A DNA stretch of 64,000 bases. Origin: Sphingobacterium haloxyli. GTDB lineage: Bacteria; Bacteroidota; Bacteroidia; Sphingobacteriales; Sphingobacteriaceae. Where the stretch lies: NCBI RefSeq assembly GCF_002980525.1, contig NZ_PVBQ01000002.1, positions 62,001 through 126,000 on the forward strand, in the 5' to 3' direction. Made by a program: the position numbers and the translations under genes. Below are positions 62,501 to 64,000 of this stretch, one piece after another. The notes below the pieces were generated by a model. That model did not search any database and was not told the origin of the DNA. It saw only the letters and a list, made by a program, of their open reading frames with translations. Position 1 is the first letter of the stretch; each line of letters opens with the position of its first letter.

Positions 62501-62807
62501 TTGGACACCCGATCGAACCGATGCGCGTTTTCCACGCTTAAATGTTAGCCCGAGTGATAACCGTATGGCATCCGACTTCTGGTTCCAGAATGGAGCCTAT
62601 GTGCGTGTGAAGTTCATCCAGTTGGGCTACACACTACACCAGCACTTGGCCAACAGACTTAAGCTTTCCGGACTACGCGTGTTTTTGAACGCACAGAACC
62701 CCATGACCTTCACGAGTATGAAATTAGTGGATCCGGAAAGTCGGGGTGATCAATGGAAGCATAGTATCATGGCAACATATTCAGTAGGAGCAAGTATAAG
62801 ATTTTAA
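59514..62807 (+). CDS. SusC/RagA-family TonB-linked outer-membrane protein with STN domain
   Basis: A 1097-residue SusC-type transporter. An extended N-terminus (to about residue 35) precedes a signal segment (LTGILLLFFGMHLSAHTLAQ); a shorter start at Met35 (59616) is possible. Then come an STN/secretin-like domain (about 60-125: NSSLKSVFKELNKQTGYYFIYNE), a carboxypeptidase-like domain (about 148-215), a plug domain (about 228-340: LPIESNIAGKPITNLSQALQGGVTGIQVNQGSG ... LVLVDGIPM ... VLKDAAAASIYGSRAANGVIVVTTK), and a barrel ending ATYSVGASIRF. The STN domain signals to FecR on substrate binding. Pairs with the SusD gene 3 bp downstream. Confidence 0.96.
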   Translation: MKEVLHFKLRRSKTTLVHSKNSRKSPRFRRTFLIMKLTGILLLFFGMHLSAHTLAQHVTLQARNSSLKSVFKELNKQTGYYFIYNEHLVKRTKSIAIDVKNAPLSSVLDEISSNLGLTYTLQGKTIILEANATKVATTSSRPQQETVTISGVVYDTQEPPMPLAGVNVMVKGSAENTTTDETGFFSVNAKKGDVLVFSMVGFHPREHRVTKSERSLPIALQSDVAALEEVVVVGMNEQQKKHIASSLSTLPIESNIAGKPITNLSQALQGGVTGIQVNQGSGLPGGDAATVYIRGITTLNSANPLVLVDGIPMDMNHIDPVTVESVTVLKDAAAASIYGSRAANGVIVVTTKRGTPGKMQVNYDGYHGYQAPTALPQTVDAVRYMEMDNEAHVAAGRLSPHTDLTIEETRKGTDPLLYPNTNWVDLMLDKMAPISSHSLSVSGGNSLARFAVTGNYMDQGSMLPNSNLKRFNIRANTTVTLADNFLVNLDFTAIRRNRELVNRVTSGGTFRFLEDLYRVAPNVLPRYPDRDGRQFYGQFADIVNPLAYAEVGGVRKNEYTESLINFRPKWTVLPGLNVNGQFSFRLNSDAHHNVRENFNHFDYYTGVLLRTWGLQREADQSRSTYYFVGLNADYTLNRDKHSVYGILGYSQEQRNQGDWTVYALRSAYTKLNYSYDDRFLMEGTVRMDGSSRFGPGKKYGFFPSVAVGWNLHNEAFLNESTLVNNLKLRASYGSLGNENIDPYLYQSLINPSTALEISHGNPDISWEKVDMLNVGFDLGLFASNKLELTVDFYDKRTNGMLLQPQLPLTGGFQEKVPVNAGEVQNKGWEASLTYTEKLNNGFGFSIRPGFTYNKNEILSLVGGPYAGSGAVRNQVGSSIGSFFGYRTDGLLQAEDFYDNGEPMIAVRSHLSAPGDIKYIDINQDGQIDEADQTIIGDPMPRVNFFSNFRFDYKNFDLEFLLQGTGKSDAMLTGMFALPLDGIADGGVPTTYYADNYWTPDRTDARFPRLNVSPSDNRMASDFWFQNGAYVRVKFIQLGYTLHQHLANRLKLSGLRVFLNAQNPMTFTSMKLVDPESRGDQWKHSIMATYSVGASIRF

Positions 62808-62810
62808 AAA

Positions 62811-64000
62811 ATGAACAAACGATATATTTATTCAGCATGTTTAGCAGTTGGTTTGTTGATAACAACTAGTTGTGAGAAATTTTTGGTGCAGGACCACCCT
62901 ACCAGCGTATACGATGAGCTGTGGTGGAACACAGCCGCAGACGCGGAGCTGGGGCTCTACAGGTGCTATGTCGGCATTCCGCATGGTCTTTCGGGGCGGC
63001 AGATTATGTTTCTGGACGCCCTGAGCGACCAGCTTGTGGCACGGCAAGATACGCGTGGCGAATACGAAGCGTACGTCAGAGGGATACAGGCGTCGAACTG
63101 GGATAGAGCCAACCATATTTATATGGACAACTACAAAACCATCCGACGAACAAATCGCCTGCTCGAAAATATCGGTCGCGTGTATATGGAAGAGTGGAAA
63201 CGGGAGCGATTTATTTTGGAAGGCAGGGCACTAAGGGCGTATTATCACATGGAGCTCCTGATGCTATTTGGGGGGGTGCCGATCGTAACCACCGCGCTCA
63301 GTCCGGAGAATAGCTATATGAAGCGAAACACAGAAGAAGAAGTGTATGCGTTTGCCATGTCCGAGCTGAAGGCCTGTGCAGAAAAGCTTCCTGCGCGCTA
63401 CGATTTCGCCGACCGTACACGCATCACATCCGGGATTGCCTACGCACTGATGGCTAGGCTAGCTTTATTTTTCCATGATTACGAAGCTGCAAGAGAGGCA
63501 TCATTAAAGGTGATAGAATCGGGAGAGTATGAGCTTTATCGCGCACCAAATCCATCCGATAGTTATACGAATCTGTTTCGTTACGCCGGCGAAGAAAACA
63601 AAGAACGGATTTTCTTTCGGGATCAGGGAAGTAGTGGCGCGTTTACAGCAATCGGCATGCCCAGCGAGGGCGGACTAAGTGTCCTATCGCCGACGGCCGC
63701 TATCGTCGATACGTATCAGCTCAAGGACGGCCGAAATTTAAACGAGCTTTCTGCAGATTCTATTGCGCTATTTCATCGCGACCCCAATCATAAGGATATG
63801 CGCGACCCCAGACTGAAAGCGTCTATATTTTTAGTGGGCGATACCTTTATGAGCTCTACCTTAAATCCGTTTGATAACTCCGGTGTTAACGCCAATCGTT
63901 TGGGGATCCAATATTCCACGGCTACCGGCTACTGGGTGAAAAAGTATCTCGATGAACGGGATAAGGAGAATACATCCAGCACAAGGATCCTTGATTTTAT
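62811..64000 (+). CDS. RagB/SusD-family nutrient-binding lipoprotein (3' cut by window end)
   Basis: The frame runs open from ATG at 62811 to the last base, 396 codons, so the C-terminus lies outside the window. The lipoprotein signal is MNKRYIYSACLAVGLLITTSCEKF (lipidated Cys21). It shows SusD patterns: WDRANHIYMDNYKTIRRTNRLLENI, EGRALRAYYHMELLMLFGGVPIVTTAL, RNTEEEVYAFAMSELKACAEKLP and RITSGIAYALMARLALFFHDYEAA (TPR-like helices). It caps the SusC transporter and captures the substrate, which is not identified. It lies 3 bp after susC and is cotranscribed. Confidence 0.95.
   Translation, partial: MNKRYIYSACLAVGLLITTSCEKFLVQDHPTSVYDELWWNTAADAELGLYRCYVGIPHGLSGRQIMFLDALSDQLVARQDTRGEYEAYVRGIQASNWDRANHIYMDNYKTIRRTNRLLENIGRVYMEEWKRERFILEGRALRAYYHMELLMLFGGVPIVTTALSPENSYMKRNTEEEVYAFAMSELKACAEKLPARYDFADRTRITSGIAYALMARLALFFHDYEAAREASLKVIESGEYELYRAPNPSDSYTNLFRYAGEENKERIFFRDQGSSGAFTAIGMPSEGGLSVLSPTAAIVDTYQLKDGRNLNELSADSIALFHRDPNHKDMRDPRLKASIFLVGDTFMSSTLNPFDNSGVNANRLGIQYSTATGYWVKKYLDERDKENTSSTRILDF

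Overview
The window looks like a chromosomal segment of a Bacteroidota member, most probably Sphingobacteriaceae (Sphingobacterium / Parapedobacter / Olivibacter type; inferred from protein character, not from a search). Supporting signs are a SusC/SusD pair behind an ECF sigma/FecR pair, promoters of the Bacteroidota type (TTG, about 20 bp, TAnnTTTG), almost no Shine-Dalgarno sequences, a SecA of about 1100 residues, the rpmB-rpmG-DUF4295-ftsY-rimO cluster, and lipoproteins with LxxC lipoboxes. No insertion sequence, prophage, CRISPR array or rRNA operon was seen.

Layout. 1-2.6 kb: the end of nadD converges on kduD and kduI (uronate catabolism) and a Tat-type Dabb lipoprotein. 2.8-12.8 kb: surE, a small membrane protein, mqnD (menaquinone), secA, a SPOR protein, an M20 amidohydrolase, a degenerate thiamine-pyrophosphokinase-like protein, a GNAT enzyme, an M28 peptidase and a rhodanese. 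13-20 kb: glutamate dehydrogenase, two tiny membrane proteins between palindromic repeats, gcvT, truC-like, a DUF4359-like protein, a SIMPL protein, cold-shock protein, DUF805 and recO. 20.2-25.8 kb: rpmB, rpmG, a 53-aa DUF4295 protein, ftsY, rimO, bshC (bacillithiol) and a Crp-like regulator. 25.8-31 kb: two adjacent arginine/citrulline deiminase-fold hydrolases and gcvP. 31-42.8 kb: DUF1080, a peptidoglycan amidase lipoprotein, an unknown 437-aa family, NUDIX, phosphoglucomutase, a lipoprotein, an enoyl-CoA isomerase-like enzyme, a lone ExbD, a large MG2-like/TonB-plug protein, purD and tRNA-Glu(UUC).

43-64 kb is more accessory. It holds two lipoproteins, an outer-membrane barrel, an ECF sigma-FecR-STN module whose third protein carries a 16-residue GIQLAGxxN repeat instead of a TonB receptor, an AraC regulator, a TonB-dependent receptor, a GH13/LLM-oxidoreductase pair, a GH1 beta-glucosidase, a tRNA-like three-way-junction element, and a classical ECF sigma-FecR-SusC-SusD locus cut by the window end.

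The most unusual signals are non-coding. Three near-identical, about 55-bp palindromic promoter modules lie upstream of the rhodanese, gcvT and recO genes. A triple GCATATGC array on an exact 22-bp period can form two mutually exclusive hairpins. The gcvP leader has competing pairings. A 48-nt perfectly paired element carries a tRNA T-arm but no anticodon arm. Two families of dispersed intergenic palindromes are also present.
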